Source: Bacillota bacterium (GTDB lineage: Bacteria > Bacillota > Sulfobacillia > Symbiobacteriales > ZC4RG38). From it: a stretch of DNA of 49,075 bases. The notes under the pieces were generated by a model that did not search any database, had not been told where the DNA came from, and was given only the letters and a program-made list of their open reading frames with translations. Shown here one piece after another: positions 32,417 to 44,925 of the stretch; position 1 is the first letter of the stretch; every line of letters starts with the position of its first letter. The stretch spans positions 1-49,075 of the forward strand of contig JAKKUO010000012.1 of assembly GCA_021890795.1 (NCBI GenBank), read 5' to 3'. Both the position numbers and the translations under genes were made by a program.

Positions 32417-35400
32417 GTGAGAGGAACGCACAGCAGGGCGCTCCGGCGATGGGTCGCCGGGCTCGCTGCGGCGGCCCTGGCCCTCCTGGCCGGGTTGCCG
32501 GCAGCCGCCCAGCCCTCCGCCCGGGAGCAGCCCCAGGCCCGGAAGGGGATGGTCCAGGCGGCCGGGACCGGCGCCGGCCGGGTTTCGGCAGACCTGGCCC
32601 AGGCCCTCACCACGGCGGGCGGCGAGCTCCGGTTTCTGGTGAAGCTCCGGTCCCAGGCGGACGTCGCCGCCGCCGTCGGCGCCGCCCTCGCCGGCGAGCC
32701 GGTCCAGAAAGGGCGGAACCGGTTCATCGCCCGGGCCGCCGCCGTCGCGGCGCTCCGGGACACCGCCCTCCGGACCCAGCCGGCGGTGGAGTCCCTGCTC
32801 CGAGAGCTGCAGGCCAAGGGACAGGTCCGGGAGTTCCGGTCCTTCTGGATCGTCAACGCGTTCGCGGTCACCGGTACCCGGGAGGCCGTCGAGGCGCTGG
32901 CCAAGCATCCCCAGGTGGAGCTGGTCGATCTCGACCGGGAGGTAAAGCTCATCCTCCCCCGGCGTGAGGCCGCGACCGGAACCGCCGTCCCTGGCGTTGA
33001 GAGCCCCAAGGTCTCCGGACCGGAGAGCCAGGCCCAGGAGCCCGGGGTCGCGTCGGTGGAGTGGGGCGTCGCCCGGATCGGCGCTCCGGAGGCCTGGGCT
33101 CTGGGGGTCGACGGTACCGGCGCGGTGGTGGCGTCCATCGACACCGGCGTCGACTGGACCCACCCGGCCCTCCGGACCCGGTTCCGGGGCTACAACCCCA
33201 GCGACCCAAACAACCCCATCGTGGCTGGCAACTGGTTTGACGCCGTGAACGGCCAGTCCATGCCCTACGATGACAACGGCCACGGCACCCACGTCACCGG
33301 CACCATGGTGGGCAGCGACGGCGAGAACCAGATCGGCGTCGCCCCCGGCGCCCGCTGGATCGCCGCCAAGGCCTTCAGCGCCGCCGGCAGCGGCCAGAGC
33401 TCCTGGATCCTGGCTGCGGCCCAGTGGGTCACGGCCCCTACGGACGCCAACGGGGTCCCCCACCCCGAGTGGGCCCCGGACGTGGTGAACAACTCCTGGG
33501 GCGGCGGCCCGGGGCTGGACGAGTGGTTCCGGCCCGTGGTCCAGACCTGGCGGCAGGTGGGCATCTTCCCGGCCTTCGCCAACGGCAACGAGGGGCCGGG
33601 GGCCGGCACCGCCAGCGCCCCGGGGAACTACCCCGAGTCCTTTGCCGTGGGGGCCACTGACTCCAGCGACCGGGTGGCGAGCTTCTCCTCCCGGGGTCCC
33701 TCCCCCTACGGGGAGATCAAGCCGGAGGTGAGCGCCCCCGGGGTCGGCATCCGCTCCTCCATCCCCGGCGGCGGGTACGGGGCGGCCAGCGGCACCTCCA
33801 TGGCCACCCCCCACGTGGCAGGCACCGTCGCCCTGTTGGTGAGCGCGAACGCCAACCTGACGGTGGATGAGATCGAGGCGATCCTGCTGGAGACCGCCCA
33901 GCCCCTGACCGACAGCCAGTACCCCGAGAGCCCGAACAACGGCTATGGCCACGGCCTGGTCAGCGCCTTCGACGCCGTCTCCGCGGTGCTCTCGGGCCGG
34001 GGCGTCCTGACCGGCCGGGTAACCCGGGAGGGAACCGACGCCGTCCCGCCCACCGTCGCCCACACCCCGCCGGCGGAGACCTACGAGGGGCTGCCCCTCA
34101 CCATTACGGCCACCGTGGCGGACGACCTCGGCGTGGTCTCCGGAACCCTCTACCTGCGCACCGAAGGGGAGCAGGACTACCAGGCCTATCCGCTGGAGCG
34201 GACCGCGGGTGACCACCGGGAGGGCACCTGGTCGGCGGTGATCCCGGCGGAGGCGGTCCGAACCCCGGCGGTGGAGTACTACCTGGAGGCGACAGACGTC
34301 GGCGGCAACGTGGGCCGGGCGGGTTCGCCGGCCGAGCCGTATCGGGTGGCCGTCAACCCCGGCATCCGCCCCGGCTACTTCCAGGACTTCGAGGCGGAGC
34401 CCGTGGGCTGGCACCACGGCGGGCAGAACGACCCCTGGGAGTGGGGCGAGCCCACCAGCGGCCCGGACAGTGCCCACTCCGGCACCCGGCTGATGGCGAC
34501 CAACCTGGACGGGCCGTACGGCAACGACACCAACGCCTGGCTGATGATGCCGCCCATCGATCTCACCGGGGTCAGCACCGCCCACCTGAGCTGGTGGGAA
34601 TGGTACGACCTGGAGAACAACTACGACTTCGCCGAGGTCTACGTCTCCACCGACGGGAGCGAGTGGGAGCGGCTCCTGGTCTACACCGGGAGCGGCACCG
34701 AGTGGCGCCGGCGGATACTGGACCTGAGCGCGTACGCCGGGCAGCGGCTCCTGGTCATGTTCAACCTCCGCACCGACTACAGCGTCACCCGCCAGGGCTG
34801 GTACATCGATGACGTCGCCCTGGTGGGGCCGGACAGCGAGCCCCCCGCCCCGCCCACCGGCCTGACCGCCGCTCCGGACGCCCTGGGGAACGTGGTTCTC
34901 TCCTGGACCCCGCCGGCGGATCCCGACCTGGCCGGGTACCGGATCTACCGCTCGGAGGTCTCCGGCGAGGGCTACGAGGAGATCGGCCAGGTCGGTGCTG
35001 AGGCTACGGGCTACACCGACACCACCGCCCCCGGCGGCCAGCCCGTCTACTACGTGGTCACCGCGGTGGACCTGTGGGGGAACGAGAGCCCCTACTCCGA
35101 CGAGGCAGTGGCCACGCCCCACGTCCCCGTCACCCTCTTCTTCGACGACATGGAGAACGGGGAGAACGGCTGGACCCACAGCGGCGCGAACGACCCCTGG
35201 CAGTGGGGCACCCCCACCTCCGGCCCTGGTGCCGCCTACTCCGGCGTCAGCCTCTGGGCCACCAACCTCCACGAGCCCTACCCCAATAACGTCAACGCCT
35301 CCCTCGTCTCCCCGCCCATCGCCCTCACCGGCGCTGAGGCCTACGCCCTGCAGTTCGCCCACTGGTACAACTTTGAGAACAACTGGGACTTCGGCTACGT

Positions 35401-37864
35401 GGAGGTGCTGGACGAGTCCGGCCAGTGGCAGGTCCTCACCCGGATCACCGGCCTCGGCGAAAGCTGGCAGCTGCCCGCCTTCGACCTGACCCCGTGGGCC
35501 GGCCAGACCATCCAGATCCGGTTCCGGATGACCAGCGACGGCTCCGTCACCCGGCCGGGCTGGTACATCGACGACGTCCGGGTGGTGGGGGCCGGCAGCG
35601 CCCCGGCGGCGTCCGACCTGCTGCCCGAGGCGGAGGACGAAGCGGACAAGCCGACCCAGACCGTCACCAAGAATCCCCGGCCGCTCCTGCGCCTCGAGGA
35701 CCTCGGCGCCGGCCTGGGTGCGGGCCAGGACAAGGGCGCAGCCCAGCCGGGGAAGGCCCGGGTCGGTCCCCTCACCGGCGGCGCCAGGGCCCAGACAAGC
35801 CTCGCCGACCTGCCCCTGGACGCCACGGTGACGGTGGTGGAGACCGGCCGGTCCGTCCGGACCGATCCCCTCACCGGCAGCTACCAGATGTCCCACGCCG
35901 CGGGCACCTACACCGTCCGGGCGGAGGCCTACGGCTTCTTCCCCGCACAGACCCAGGTGACCATCGTCGACGGCGAGACCACCGTGGCCAACTTCCTCCT
36001 TGAGCCCATCCCCCGGGGTGCGGTGGAGGGACAGGTGGTCAGCGCCGTCACCGGCGCCCCCGTAGCCGGTGCCCGGCTCTGGCTCCTGGAGGATGCCCGG
36101 GTGGCCCCGGTGACCACCGACGCCGACGGCCGCTTCCGGATCGAGGCCTACGAGGGCGCCTACACCCTCCAGGTCGCCCACGTGGACTACAACCCCGCCA
36201 GCCTGCCGGTCACCATCCCCGGCAACGGCACCGCCGAGGTGGAGGTCCGCCTTGAGCCCTTCGTCGGCATCCCCGGCGAGCTGGCCTACGACGACGGCAC
36301 CGCGGAGAACGCCTGGGCCTACTACGACCCCGGCAACGGCTGGGCCGTCCGGTTCAGCCCCGGCGAGGGCCAGACCGTCCGGATCCGGGGCGCCCGGCTC
36401 CGGTTCTGGGATACCTCCTGGCCGATCCCCGGCGGCACCGAGTTCGCTGTCGAGGTCTGGGATGCCTCCGGCCCCGACGGGGCCCCCGGCCGGCGCCTGG
36501 CGGGCCCGGTGCCCGGTAACGCCCGGCGGGACGGCTCCTGGACAGAGGTGGACCTCAGCCACCTCGGGCTGGTGGTCCAGGGCGACTTCTACATCGCCTA
36601 CATCCAGACCGGCGTCTATCCGAACGTCCCGGGCCTGGCCACCGACGACAACGGCCCCTTCGCCGGCCGGAGCTGGGAGCTGGTAGGCGGCACCTGGGCC
36701 CCGAGCCCGCCGGAGGAGGGCAACCGGATGATCCGGGCCCTGGTGGACGTGGCGGTCGGATCGCCGACGATCACCAGCCCCGCGGATGGGGCCGTGGTCA
36801 ATACCCCGGAGGTCCAGGTGACCGGCTCCACCGCCCCCGGCGCCCTGGTCACCCTCTACCGGAACGGCGAGGCCGCGGGGAGCGCCACCGCCGCCGATAA
36901 CGGCACCTTCGCCATCCCCGTCACCCTCCAGGAGGGCGAGAACCTCCTGACCGCCACCGCCACCGTCGAGAGCGGCACCACCGCTCCCTCGGCTCCGGTC
37001 CGGGTCTACCTGGACACTGAGCCGCCGGCGCTGGTGGTCACCGAGCCCGAGGACGGCCTGCGGACCGGCCGGGAGGTGGTCACCATCAGCGGCCAGGCGA
37101 CGGACAACCTGGCCCTGGCGGGGGTGACCATCAACGGCCAGCCCGTGGAGGTGGCGCCCGACGGCCGCTTCTCCGACCGGCGGATCCTGGACTCCGGCGA
37201 GAACCTCTTCACCATCGTCGCGACGGACACCGCCGGCAACACCACCACCGTGGAGCGCCGGGTGATCCACGACCCCGATGCCGGTCAGCCCGCCCCGGCC
37301 CCGGAGATCCGGAACCCGCAGCCGGCGGAGGATGTCGTCCTGGCCTACGGCCAGTCGGTCACCATCCGGTTCGAGAGCGACCCCGGCCTCCAGGCGGCCT
37401 ACGCCATCGTGCTGCCCGGCCCCAGCACCCAGATGCTGGTGGGCGCCCCGATGGCCGAGGTAGCCCCCGGCGTCTATGAGGCCACCTACACCGCCACCTA
37501 CGGCAACGCCTTCCAGAACGCGGGGATCTACCTCCAGGTGGAGACCCCGGACGGCCGCAAGGGCGAGGCCATGGCCCCCGGCCGGCTGACGGTGGTGGAC
37601 AACGAGCTGCCCCGGCCCTGGATCAAGCCGCCCACCGGGATGCTCCGGGTCGGCCAGAACCTGAAGTTCGACGGCAGCGGCTCCTACGACCCCGACGGGG
37701 TGATCGTCTCCTACCGGTGGGAGATGGGCGACGGCACCGTCCTCACCGGCGAGAAGGTCCACCACCGGTACCAGGCCCCCGGCACCTACACCGTCACCCT
37801 GACGGTGACCGACGACGAAGGATTCAGCGCCAGCATCTCGGTGGAGGTCCGGATCCGGCCGTAA
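32417..37864 (+). CDS. Giant secreted subtilase (S8) of the bacillopeptidase F type with mosaic C-terminus
   Basis: A 1815-residue secreted serine protease. The signal peptide ends near Ala31; residues about 45-190 look like an I9-type propeptide. The S8 domain has Asp242 (SIDTGVDW), His289 (GHGTHVTG), oxyanion Asn358 (VNNSWGGG) and Ser461 ([12 protein letters not shown]). The long tail contains two immune-inhibitor/MAM-like beta domains (about 653-805 and 908-1058, both with GWYIDDV), a fibronectin-III domain between them, carboxypeptidase-regulatory-like domains (about 1135-1275), a YDDGTAEN domain, Ig-like modules (about 1450-1620) and a C-terminal PKD domain (from about 1733). No SLH or LPXTG anchor is seen. 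The GTG follows GGGAAGG. Likely nutrient scavenging or surface processing. Confidence 0.93.
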   Translation: MRGTHSRALRRWVAGLAAAALALLAGLPAAAQPSAREQPQARKGMVQAAGTGAGRVSADLAQALTTAGGELRFLVKLRSQADVAAAVGAALAGEPVQKGRNRFIARAAAVAALRDTALRTQPAVESLLRELQAKGQVREFRSFWIVNAFAVTGTREAVEALAKHPQVELVDLDREVKLILPRREAATGTAVPGVESPKVSGPESQAQEPGVASVEWGVARIGAPEAWALGVDGTGAVVASIDTGVDWTHPALRTRFRGYNPSDPNNPIVAGNWFDAVNGQSMPYDDNGHGTHVTGTMVGSDGENQIGVAPGARWIAAKAFSAAGSGQSSWILAAAQWVTAPTDANGVPHPEWAPDVVNNSWGGGPGLDEWFRPVVQTWRQVGIFPAFANGNEGPGAGTASAPGNYPESFAVGATDSSDRVASFSSRGPSPYGEIKPEVSAPGVGIRSSIPGGGYGAASGTSMATPHVAGTVALLVSANANLTVDEIEAILLETAQPLTDSQYPESPNNGYGHGLVSAFDAVSAVLSGRGVLTGRVTREGTDAVPPTVAHTPPAETYEGLPLTITATVADDLGVVSGTLYLRTEGEQDYQAYPLERTAGDHREGTWSAVIPAEAVRTPAVEYYLEATDVGGNVGRAGSPAEPYRVAVNPGIRPGYFQDFEAEPVGWHHGGQNDPWEWGEPTSGPDSAHSGTRLMATNLDGPYGNDTNAWLMMPPIDLTGVSTAHLSWWEWYDLENNYDFAEVYVSTDGSEWERLLVYTGSGTEWRRRILDLSAYAGQRLLVMFNLRTDYSVTRQGWYIDDVALVGPDSEPPAPPTGLTAAPDALGNVVLSWTPPADPDLAGYRIYRSEVSGEGYEEIGQVGAEATGYTDTTAPGGQPVYYVVTAVDLWGNESPYSDEAVATPHVPVTLFFDDMENGENGWTHSGANDPWQWGTPTSGPGAAYSGVSLWATNLHEPYPNNVNASLVSPPIALTGAEAYALQFAHWYNFENNWDFGYVEVLDESGQWQVLTRITGLGESWQLPAFDLTPWAGQTIQIRFRMTSDGSVTRPGWYIDDVRVVGAGSAPAASDLLPEAEDEADKPTQTVTKNPRPLLRLEDLGAGLGAGQDKGAAQPGKARVGPLTGGARAQTSLADLPLDATVTVVETGRSVRTDPLTGSYQMSHAAGTYTVRAEAYGFFPAQTQVTIVDGETTVANFLLEPIPRGAVEGQVVSAVTGAPVAGARLWLLEDARVAPVTTDADGRFRIEAYEGAYTLQVAHVDYNPASLPVTIPGNGTAEVEVRLEPFVGIPGELAYDDGTAENAWAYYDPGNGWAVRFSPGEGQTVRIRGARLRFWDTSWPIPGGTEFAVEVWDASGPDGAPGRRLAGPVPGNARRDGSWTEVDLSHLGLVVQGDFYIAYIQTGVYPNVPGLATDDNGPFAGRSWELVGGTWAPSPPEEGNRMIRALVDVAVGSPTITSPADGAVVNTPEVQVTGSTAPGALVTLYRNGEAAGSATAADNGTFAIPVTLQEGENLLTATATVESGTTAPSAPVRVYLDTEPPALVVTEPEDGLRTGREVVTISGQATDNLALAGVTINGQPVEVAPDGRFSDRRILDSGENLFTIVATDTAGNTTTVERRVIHDPDAGQPAPAPEIRNPQPAEDVVLAYGQSVTIRFESDPGLQAAYAIVLPGPSTQMLVGAPMAEVAPGVYEATYTATYGNAFQNAGIYLQVETPDGRKGEAMAPGRLTVVDNELPRPWIKPPTGMLRVGQNLKFDGSGSYDPDGVIVSYRWEMGDGTVLTGEKVHHRYQAPGTYTVTLTVTDDEGFSASISVEVRIRP

Positions 37865-37872
37865 GACGCCAG

Positions 37873-37910
37873 GGGGGGCCGGCCCCGGATGGGGCCGGCC
37901 CCCCTTCTAT
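37873..37910. terminator. Terminator between the subtilase and prfB
   Basis: A 14-bp perfect stem (37873-37886 with 37891-37904, loop GGAT) is followed by TTCTAT. The genes are convergent, so it can act for both. Confidence 0.85.
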
Positions 37911-37917
37911 GTCCCTC

Positions 37918-39031
37918 TTACTCCTTCAGTTCCCCGGCCGCCCGCTTCTGCAGGTAGGCGTAGATGAAACCGTCCAGGTCGCCGTCCATGACGGCCTCGA
38001 TGTTGCCCACTTCGTAGCCGGTCCGATGGTCCTTCACCAGGGTGTAGGGCTGGAAGACGTACGAGCGGATCTGGCTGCCCCACTGGATCTCCATCTTGGG
38101 ACCCCGGAGCTGGCCGAGCTCCCGCTCCATCTGCTCCAGCTTCAGCTGGGCCAGCCGGGAGCGGAGGATTCGCATCGCGGTCTCCCGGTTCTGGTGCTGG
38201 GACCGCTCCTGCTGGCAGGTGACCACGATCCCCGTAGGCAGGTGGGTAATCCGGACCGCGGACTCCGTCTTGTTCACGTGCTGGCCGCCGGCGCCGCTGG
38301 CCCGGAAGGTGTCGATCCGAAGGTCTTCCGGCCGGATCTCGACCTCCGCGTCGTCTTCGATCTCCGGGGTGACCTCCACCGCGGCGAAACTGGTGTGCCG
38401 CCGGGCCGCAGCATCAAAGGGGGAGATCCGGACCAGCCGGTGGACCCCCATCTCCGGCCGCAAGAACCCGTAGGCGTGGGGCCCCCGGATGGCCAGAGTC
38501 GCGCTCTTGATCCCGGCTTCCTCGCCGTCCAGGCTGTCGAGAAGCTCCACCTTGTACCCCCGGCGCTCCGCCCACCGGGTGTACATCCGCAGGAGCATCG
38601 CGCACCAGTCCTGGGCCTCGGTCCCGCCGGCCCCCGCGTGGAGGGTGAGAATGGCGTTGTGGCTGTCGTACTTGCCGGTGAGCAGCTGCTCCAGCTCAAA
38701 CCGCTCGAGTTCCGTCTCCAGGGCCGCCGCCTCCCGGGCGGCCTCCGCCCCCATCTCCGGGTCGGCAGCCTCCTCCGCCAGCTCGATCAGCACCTGCAGG
38801 TCCTCGGCCCGGCGCATCAGCCCCTGCCACCTCTCCAGGGGCGTCCGGAGGCTATTGAGTTCCTTCAGCACCTGCTGGGCAGCGGTCCCATCGGTCCAGA
38901 AGTCCGGGGCTGCCGCCCGGGCCTCCAGTTCGGCGATGCGCGCCTGCCGCCGATCCCAGTCAAAGAGACCCCCTCAATTCTGCCAGTCGGGCGAGAATCC
39001 GTTCAGCACGGCGGGCGTGCTCTTCGAACAT
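37918..39031 (-). CDS. prfB: Peptide chain release factor 2, with programmed +1 frameshift
   Basis: RF2 recognises UGA and UAA and releases the finished protein. The first 23 codons (from the ATG at 39031, after GGAGGG) end at an in-frame TGA at 38962-38960. The context is AGGGGG-TCT-CTT-TGA-C: an internal Shine-Dalgarno-like AGGGGG, the slippery CTT and the UGA stop, exactly the known prfB site. After a +1 shift reading continues as DWDRRQARIAELEARAAAPD and gives 370 residues in all. The body carries GGTEAQDWCAMLLRMY, the tripeptide-type SPFDAAARRHTSFAAV region, the GGQ loop ASGAGGQHVNKTESAVRITH, and the C-terminal VRSYVFQPY-like RSYVFQPYTLVKDHRTG. Scarce RF2 thus raises its own synthesis. 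Confidence 0.96.
38957..38975 (-). promoter_or_regulatory. prfB recoding site
   Basis: On the minus strand AGGGGG lies three bases before CTTTGAC. This spacing between the stimulatory Shine-Dalgarno-like element and the slippery codon is the canonical arrangement for +1 frameshifting at the RF2 autoregulation site. Confidence 0.95.
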
Positions 39032-39055
39032 CAGAAAGCCCTCCTTCATGCCAAG

Positions 39056-39106
39056 CCCGCCGGCGGCTGCACCGGCGGGGTACTCCGGCTTATTGTACCA
39101 TGCCCG
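39056..39106 (-). promoter_or_regulatory. prfB promoter and leader hairpin
   Basis: TGGTACAAT on the minus strand (-10 at 39097-39092) is an extended -10 inside a 17-base block identical to the secA promoter (39090-39106). In the short leader, CCCGCCGG (39056-39063) can pair with CCGGCGGG (39072-39079). Confidence 0.6.
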
Positions 39107-39285
39107 GCGTGGCCCCCTCAACCGCCAGCGGGCCGTGGCTCGTTGACCCGCCGGCGGCCCCTTGAGCCGCCGGCGACCCCCGCTCTCCGGCCGGGCAGGT
39201 GACAGGCCAATTTCGTCCATGGGTGTCACCAGCGGCTTCCGGGCCAATACACTGGAACTGGAAGCGCGCATGGGAGGTTTGCCCG

Positions 39286-40083
39286 ATGGACGTGGGCTTT
39301 ATTGGCACGGGCAGCATGGGGGGCATGCTGGTCCGGTCCCTGGTCCGGCACGGCGCGCTGGCCCCGGAACAGGTCTGGGCCGCCAACCGCACCCCGGAAA
39401 AGCTGGAGGCGCTCAGGGCCGCGGTGCCGGGGATCCACACGGCCCCCACGGCCACCGTGAGCACCTGCCCGGTGGTCTTCCTGTGCGTGAAGCCGGGGGA
39501 TACCCGGGCCGCCCTGGCGGAGATGGAACCGGCCCTCCGGGCGGACCAGCTGCTGATCCTCCTCTCCAACCTGGTGCCCATCGCCGGGGTGGAAGAGCAG
39601 GTTCCCTGCCGGGTGGCCAAGGTGATCCCGTCCCTGACCCAGGAGGCGGGCTGCGGCATTGCCCTGGTGATGTACGGCCGCCGGGTCACCCCCGGGGACC
39701 GGCGGTGGCTGGAGGGGCTTCTGGCGGCCATCAGCCGCCCCGTGGTGATCCAGGAGTCCCAGGGACGGACCTGCGCCGACCTCACCTCCTGCGGCCCGGC
39801 CTTCCTGGCCTGCGTCCTCCAGGAACTGGCCCTGGCCGCCAGCCGTCAGCAGCCGGACCTGCCCCCGGAGCTGGCCACCGCGATGGTGCGGGAGACCGTC
39901 CTGGCCACCGCCCGGCTGCTCGAGGCGGGGATGGACTTCGACGGGATCATCCGCCGGGTCGCGGTCCCCGGTGGGGTCACCGCCGCGGGGCTCGCGGTCC
40001 TGGCGGAGCAGATCCCGGGCACCTGGGAACAGCTCCTGGCGGCGACCCGGCGCCGGGAAGAGAACGCCCCGGCCCCGGTCTAA
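39286..40083 (+). CDS. ComER-like / pyrroline-5-carboxylate reductase family protein
   Basis: A 265-residue protein of the ProC fold. The N-terminal VGFIGTGSMGGMLVRSLVRHG is the NAD(P) motif, followed by ANRTPEKLEALR, FLCVKPGDTRAAL, CRVAKVIPSLTQEAG and ADLTSCGPAFLACVLQELAL. The SCGPAF block and the VAKVIPS segment resemble late-competence protein ComER more than housekeeping ProC, whose motif is usually SGSGPAY. Whether it reduces pyrroline-5-carboxylate is uncertain. In Bacillus, comER affects sporulation and biofilm entry rather than DNA uptake. The ATG follows GGGAGG by eight bases. A terminator follows. Confidence 0.82.
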   Translation: MDVGFIGTGSMGGMLVRSLVRHGALAPEQVWAANRTPEKLEALRAAVPGIHTAPTATVSTCPVVFLCVKPGDTRAALAEMEPALRADQLLILLSNLVPIAGVEEQVPCRVAKVIPSLTQEAGCGIALVMYGRRVTPGDRRWLEGLLAAISRPVVIQESQGRTCADLTSCGPAFLACVLQELALAASRQQPDLPPELATAMVRETVLATARLLEAGMDFDGIIRRVAVPGGVTAAGLAVLAEQIPGTWEQLLAATRRREENAPAPV

Positions 40084-40159
40084 GCCGCCCCCGGCCGGTT
40101 CCACCCCCGATCGGGTCCACCCCGGTCTGACCCGCCCCTGCCCGTCCCATCCCCCGTCC

Positions 40160-40192
40160 GACCCGAGCCCAGGCTCGGGTCTTTCTCTGTTT
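40160..40192 (+). terminator. Terminator after the ComER-like gene
   Basis: GACCCGAGC (40160-40168) pairs with GCTCGGGTC (40173-40181) around CCAG, followed by TTTCTCTGTTT. It isolates the upstream gene from the selenoprotein gene. Confidence 0.88.
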
Positions 40193-40229
40193 CGCCGGAT
40201 CCCGTCGCCGCCGGGGGGTACGGGCGCGG

Positions 40230-40235
40230 TAGAAT
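40230..40235 (+). promoter_or_regulatory. Probable -10 of the selenoprotein gene
   Basis: TAGAAT lies 35 bases before the GTG start and just after the terminator. AAGGAGGAGG (40253-40262) is a very strong ribosome site, seven bases from the start. A -35 is not evident. Confidence 0.45.
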
Positions 40236-40269
40236 AGGAGGCAGAAAGTGTCAAGGAGGAGGTTCGCCC

Positions 40270-40512
40270 GTGAAGGTCCGGATCGAATTCTGCACCATGT
40301 GAAACTACTTCCCCCATGCGGCCCGGGTGGCCGGTGAACTGGTCAGCCGTTACGGTCAGGCCATCAAGGAGATCGTCCTGGTCCCGTCGGGGGGTGGCGT
40401 CTTCACCGTCGAGGTAGACGGCCGGCAGGTCTTCTCCAAGAAAGAAGTAGGCCGGTTCCCGGAAGAGGGGGAGACGGTCCGCCTGGTGGAAGAGGCCCGG
40501 GGCCAAGGCTAG
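40270..40512 (+). CDS. Rdx-family (SelW/SelT/SelH-like) selenoprotein with in-frame TGA
   Basis: An 80-residue thioredoxin-like redox protein. Reading from the GTG at 40270 (AAGGAGGAGG upstream) gives VKVRIEFCTM, then TGA at 40300-40302, then NYFPHAARVAGELVSRYGQA to a TAG at 40510-40512. Cysteine homologues of the Rdx family have YCTQCNYLPRA-like sequence at this place, so the TGA stands at the second Cys of CxxC: a CxxU motif (Cys8, Sec11). The C-terminal half (SGGGVFTVEVDGRQVFSKKE) matches the family ending. A stem-loop suitable as bacterial SECIS follows the TGA. Standard gene calling would miss the first 19 residues or start at the GTG at 40327. It requires SelA, SelB and tRNA-Sec encoded elsewhere. 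Confidence 0.9.
40315..40336 (+). promoter_or_regulatory. Candidate bacterial SECIS element
   Basis: Starting 13 bases after the TGA, CAT pairs with GTG (40315-40317 with 40334-40336). After one bulged G, CGGCC pairs with GGCCG (40319-40323 with 40329-40333). The loop CGGGT, 22-26 bases downstream of the TGA, contains the GG/GU expected for SelB binding. Distance and shape fit bacterial SECIS hairpins. Confidence 0.65.
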
Positions 40513-40610
40513 GGGCTGTGGCGGGGGGCCAATGCCCTGAGCCGAGGCCCTGGGCAAAGGTCAGGGGCTGAGGCCCAGCGCCGCGACCCAGCGGAAAACC
40601 GGCACAGACG

Positions 40611-40647
40611 GCGGAGGCGGCGGCCGCTCTACGGCCGCCGCCTCCGC
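40611..40647. other. Strong GC hairpin between the selenoprotein gene and secA
   Basis: A 15-bp perfect stem (40611-40625 with 40633-40647) and a 7-base loop lie between the convergent genes. Neither side has a T run, so intrinsic termination is uncertain; blocking of 3' decay is possible. Confidence 0.55.
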
Positions 40648-40686
40648 GCGTCCCAGGGCTTCCGCCCCGGTCGGGGGATATCGGCG

Positions 40687-43548
<2,862 letters not shown>

Positions 43549-43697
43549 GCCGGCTCCACCTTCTCCTGATCTGGATAGCCCCGCTTGCGGCTCGGGCTGA
43601 GCCGGGATGGGGGATGGCGTAAACCCGCATCTGTTATGACCCCGCCAGGGGGGCCGGAGGTTCGCGGCCCTCCCGGTCCCGGGAAACCCTATCCGCG

Positions 43698-43714
43698 TTA
43701 TTGTACCATGCCCG
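43698..43714 (-). promoter_or_regulatory. secA promoter (extended -10)
   Basis: TGGTACAAT (-10 at 43705-43700, minus strand) sits in CGGGCATGGTACAATAA, which is identical over 17 bases to the prfB promoter. The leader to the secA ATG is about 145 bases. No clear -35 is present. Confidence 0.65.
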
Positions 43715-43748
43715 TGGCGGCATCCAAATGGTGAAATGGGGCGCTGCC

Positions 43749-44873
43749 TCACCGGTACCGGACCCGGGGGCCTCCCAGGTCCGCCAGGGCCGCCTCCGCC
43801 AGGACCCAGAGGCCGCCGGCCACCACCGAGTGGCCTCCCAGGAGCACCGGCACCTCCGCGGCCAGGGCGGCGGCGGTAAAGCGCCGCACCCACGGGTCCC
43901 GGATCGCCTCCACCTGGCCCAGGTCCGAGTGGTACCGGTCCCAGTCGCTCACCCGCCGGCCGCCGTGGGCGAAGATCACCCGGCTGTCGACGCAGAGGCC
44001 GTGGCAGACCCGGCTGAGGTGCCGGAAGAACCGCTCCGGCCCCAGGTCCTCCATCACCGCGGCCATGAAGGAGACCACCTCGCCCCGGTCCTCCCGGCCG
44101 AGGGCCTTCATCCCCCGCTCCTCGGAGAAGACCCGGACCCGGAGCCGGAACCAGGTGTTCAGGTACTCCACCACCGCGGTGCCCACCCGGCCCACCAGGC
44201 CCAGTTCCGCCAGGTCCCGGCGGAGAAGCGCCCGGATGGCCCGGACCCGGCTCCGGTCCCAGTCCAGGGCGCTGAGGGCCTCCCGGGCCCGGGGCCCGGC
44301 CCGGCCGCTCTCCGCCAGGATCAGGTAGTCCACCGGGGTGTCCAGATCAAAGTGGGCGGCGCCGGAGTTGGGCAGCAGGTACCGCTCCAGCCCCGCCTCG
44401 AACCGGAGGGCGTGGCCCAGGGCGTTGTCCCGGTCCAGGGCCCGGACCCGGTCCAGAGCCTGGGCCGGGCTCCAGGCCACCAGGTCCGGGGACTGGGGGT
44501 TGTTCACCACCACGCAGGGGGCCTTCTCCTGCAGGGTGCGGAGGATCCACCGCCACTCCTCCGGGCCCAGCAGCGGGAGGCTCGCCCCGCCCAGGCAGAT
44601 CACCGCCTCCGTTCCCGCCTCGGCCACCGCGGCCAGAAGCTCCCGGTGAAAATCAAAGGGCTCCCGGGTCCAGTGGACCCGGGCCCCGAGCCGGGATGCG
44701 GCCGCGGCCAGCTCCGGCCGGTCGGTGGCCACGATCACCTGGTTCAGTTCCCCCAGGGCCAGCAGCCGCTCCACTGTGTCCAGGCAGACCGCCTGGCGCA
44801 GCCGGGCCAGGGTAAGACCGAGGGAGCCGGCGGGAGCCGGCCCCCCCTCGAAGAGGATCGCAGCGACGGTCAT
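43749..44873 (-). CDS. Nucleotidyltransferase-like protein of unknown role
   Basis: A 374-residue cytoplasmic protein. The N-terminal 200 residues look like a GT-A/MobA-type nucleotidyltransferase: [32 protein letters not shown], a [14 protein letters not shown] segment, [11 protein letters not shown], and the terminal [12 protein letters not shown], which parallels the FDIDTPEDL of such enzymes. The C-terminal half is all-helical with conserved-looking [21 protein letters not shown] and [12 protein letters not shown] do not recognise a defined family. It lies 52 bp after hpf on the same strand, likely cotranscribed. Confidence 0.65.
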   Translation of the reverse strand: MTVAAILFEGGPAPAGSLGLTLARLRQAVCLDTVERLLALGELNQVIVATDRPELAAAASRLGARVHWTREPFDFHRELLAAVAEAGTEAVICLGGASLPLLGPEEWRWILRTLQEKAPCVVVNNPQSPDLVAWSPAQALDRVRALDRDNALGHALRFEAGLERYLLPNSGAAHFDLDTPVDYLILAESGRAGPRAREALSALDWDRSRVRAIRALLRRDLAELGLVGRVGTAVVEYLNTWFRLRVRVFSEERGMKALGREDRGEVVSFMAAVMEDLGPERFFRHLSRVCHGLCVDSRVIFAHGGRRVSDWDRYHSDLGQVEAIRDPWVRRFTAAALAAEVPVLLGGHSVVAGGLWVLAEAALADLGGPRVRYR

Positions 44874-44925
44874 GGCAGGTCCATTTGCTCCACAGGGTTC
44901 CTAATCAGGCTCCATCCGGACGCCT

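Noticed and set aside
32183-37765. 1860-residue open frame on the minus strand opposite the subtilase
   Set aside because: The plus strand encodes an unmistakable subtilase; the antisense frame has the Gly/Val/Pro/Arg-rich composition of a shadow and no domain.
37918-38871. prfB as a truncated gene or pseudogene
   Set aside because: The apparent break is the conserved programmed frameshift site of RF2.
39198-39240. Inverted repeat GGTGACA ... TGTCACC upstream of the ComER-like gene
   Set aside because: Arms of only 7 bases separated by 29 bases; likely chance.
40327-40512. Stand-alone 61-residue protein starting at GTG 40327
   Set aside because: It has no ribosome site and is only the C-terminal part of the Rdx protein; the upstream start with a strong ribosome site and CxxU explains the region better.
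40611-40647. Intrinsic terminator between the selenoprotein gene and secA
   Set aside because: The stem is strong but no T run follows on either strand, so it was listed only as a hairpin.
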